A stretch of DNA of 64,000 nt from Kudoa neothunni. Its lineage: Eukaryota > Cnidaria. Positions 63,357 to 64,000 of this stretch are shown here, piece after piece (positions within the stretch are counted from its first letter, which is position 1; each line of letters opens with the position of its first letter). Position numbers and translations under genes: made by a program. Under the pieces are notes generated by a model. That model was not told where the DNA came from and made no database searches. It was given only the letters and a program-made list of their open reading frames with translations. Location of the stretch: the NCBI GenBank assembly GCA_964304625.1, contig OZ199840.1, forward strand, positions 806,001-870,000, written 5' to 3'.

Positions 63357-63797
63357 TATATAATAATTCAGTAAGAAGTTTTCTTCATGATTATATTTAA
63401 AATCGTCCAAACCTTATGATTAAAATAAAAAGTGTTTATTGTAATAAAATTGTATGTTTGAATTGCATTTATTATTTTTTTCCATGTTTGTTGACAGAAA
63501 TCATTGGTATTATCATCCACGTCGTCTAAATGTTTTGTTTCTACAAATTAAAGTCAAGGATCGACTTGATTAATCGCATTTAATCTTTACATGATTGCTA
63601 TAAGAAAATTTTATTTTATTAATATGCTTTTGAATATAGATACAAATATAGTGATATATAGGAGAGACTGAATTGCAAGAGCCAATATTAAGATTTTGCT
63701 TTGTTCGCATGCGTCATGACGGCTCGAGGACACTTGACGGGTCGCGGGCACCTCGAACCCAATTCCCATTTTAGTGCCCACGATCCGTCACCTACTG

Positions 63798-64000
63798 TAA
63801 ATAGCAGTTTGATAAAAATAATATATCGTTATATAGCGAAAAGATAGGTTATTTAATATGTAGAATATTAGACTCGCAAAAATAAAAATATAACATTTTA
63901 GGGGATATGTAAAGAGTGCATTATTTATCATCTTAGGATTTATAGCATTGCTTGAATCATGTGCACACCAGTAAATTTACATTAGTAATTTTGATATTTC
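63798..64000. other. Window end, no feature
   Basis: AT-rich sequence after the pogo-like element. Nothing was recognised. Confidence 0.5.

Larger units (their letters stand above)
61301..63797 (+). mobile_element. pogo/Tigger-like element, split by a Tc1-like insertion
   Basis: Terminal inverted repeats: CAGTAGATGACGGCTCGTG at 61301 and, on the complement, CAGTAGGTGACGGATCGTG ending at 63797; 3 mismatches in the first 24. The right flank is TA and the left is TG. A degraded N-terminal region at about 61480-61870 resembles the CENP-B/Tigger helix-turn-helix (LCSLKDKVDIM, TKILKYFN, NNDSIMK). GACGGxTCGxGGGCAC motifs recur near both ends (61306, 61503, 63718, 63737), possible transposase-binding sites. 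A second transposon occupies 62073-63356. Confidence 0.65.

Noticed and set aside
1-64000. CRISPR arrays, bacterial operons or ribosome-binding sites
   Set aside because: No regularly spaced repeats; spliceosomal introns show the DNA is eukaryotic.

Overview
This is a very AT-rich eukaryotic window with spliceosomal genes. Introns are mostly 39-54 nt, with a few of 119-171 nt. The recognisable host genes are animal-type: mitochondrial malate dehydrogenase, the CAAX protease RCE1, the thioredoxin-related membrane protein TMX1, and a forkhead plus HSF-like transcription factor. Compact introns, strongly diverged proteins and many DNA transposon families would suit a fast-evolving parasitic metazoan, for example a myxozoan cnidarian. 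That assignment is a guess; no rRNA or other phylogenetic marker was seen. Exon structures were built by eye from reading frame, GT/AG ends and phase, and each chain listed as complete closes in frame from ATG to stop.

Layout. 173-4328: a young Ty3/Gypsy-type LTR element with 97-bp LTRs and a perfect CCCTT target duplication. 4831-5437 (-): a Ser/Thr/Pro-rich exon of unknown function. 6066-6811: one copy of a repeat family with a conserved ORF; a second copy lies at 21884-22705. 12992-14247 (-): a divergent gene joining a forkhead domain, an HSF-like domain and a predicted coiled coil. 14630-15236: an hAT-like MITE. 16129-17823 (+): mitochondrial MDH, nine exons. 18-23 kb: mostly transposon remnants. 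23934-25813 (-) and 34391-36260 (+): two paralogous type I membrane proteins with helical ectodomains, facing away from each other. Between them lie two nested piggyBac elements. 40262-41322 (-): RCE1. 44629-45721 (-): TMX1. 51034-54015 and 56268-59257 (both -): a tandem pair of ten-exon genes for secreted-then-anchored proteins built of FN3-like modules. 61301-63797: a pogo/Tigger-like element split by a Tc1/mariner-like element. A 1.5-1.9 kb non-coding repeat occurs three times, at about 36.7-38.4, 46.7-48.2 and 54.3-56.2 kb.

The host genes do not form one pathway. MDH is a mitochondrial enzyme, RCE1 and TMX1 are ER membrane proteins, and the two duplicated membrane-protein families look like lineage-specific surface molecules. 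The two most unusual items are the forkhead-HSF fusion and the tandem FN3-like pair. In that pair the 3' halves, introns included, are nearly identical while the 5' halves have diverged, which suggests gene conversion.
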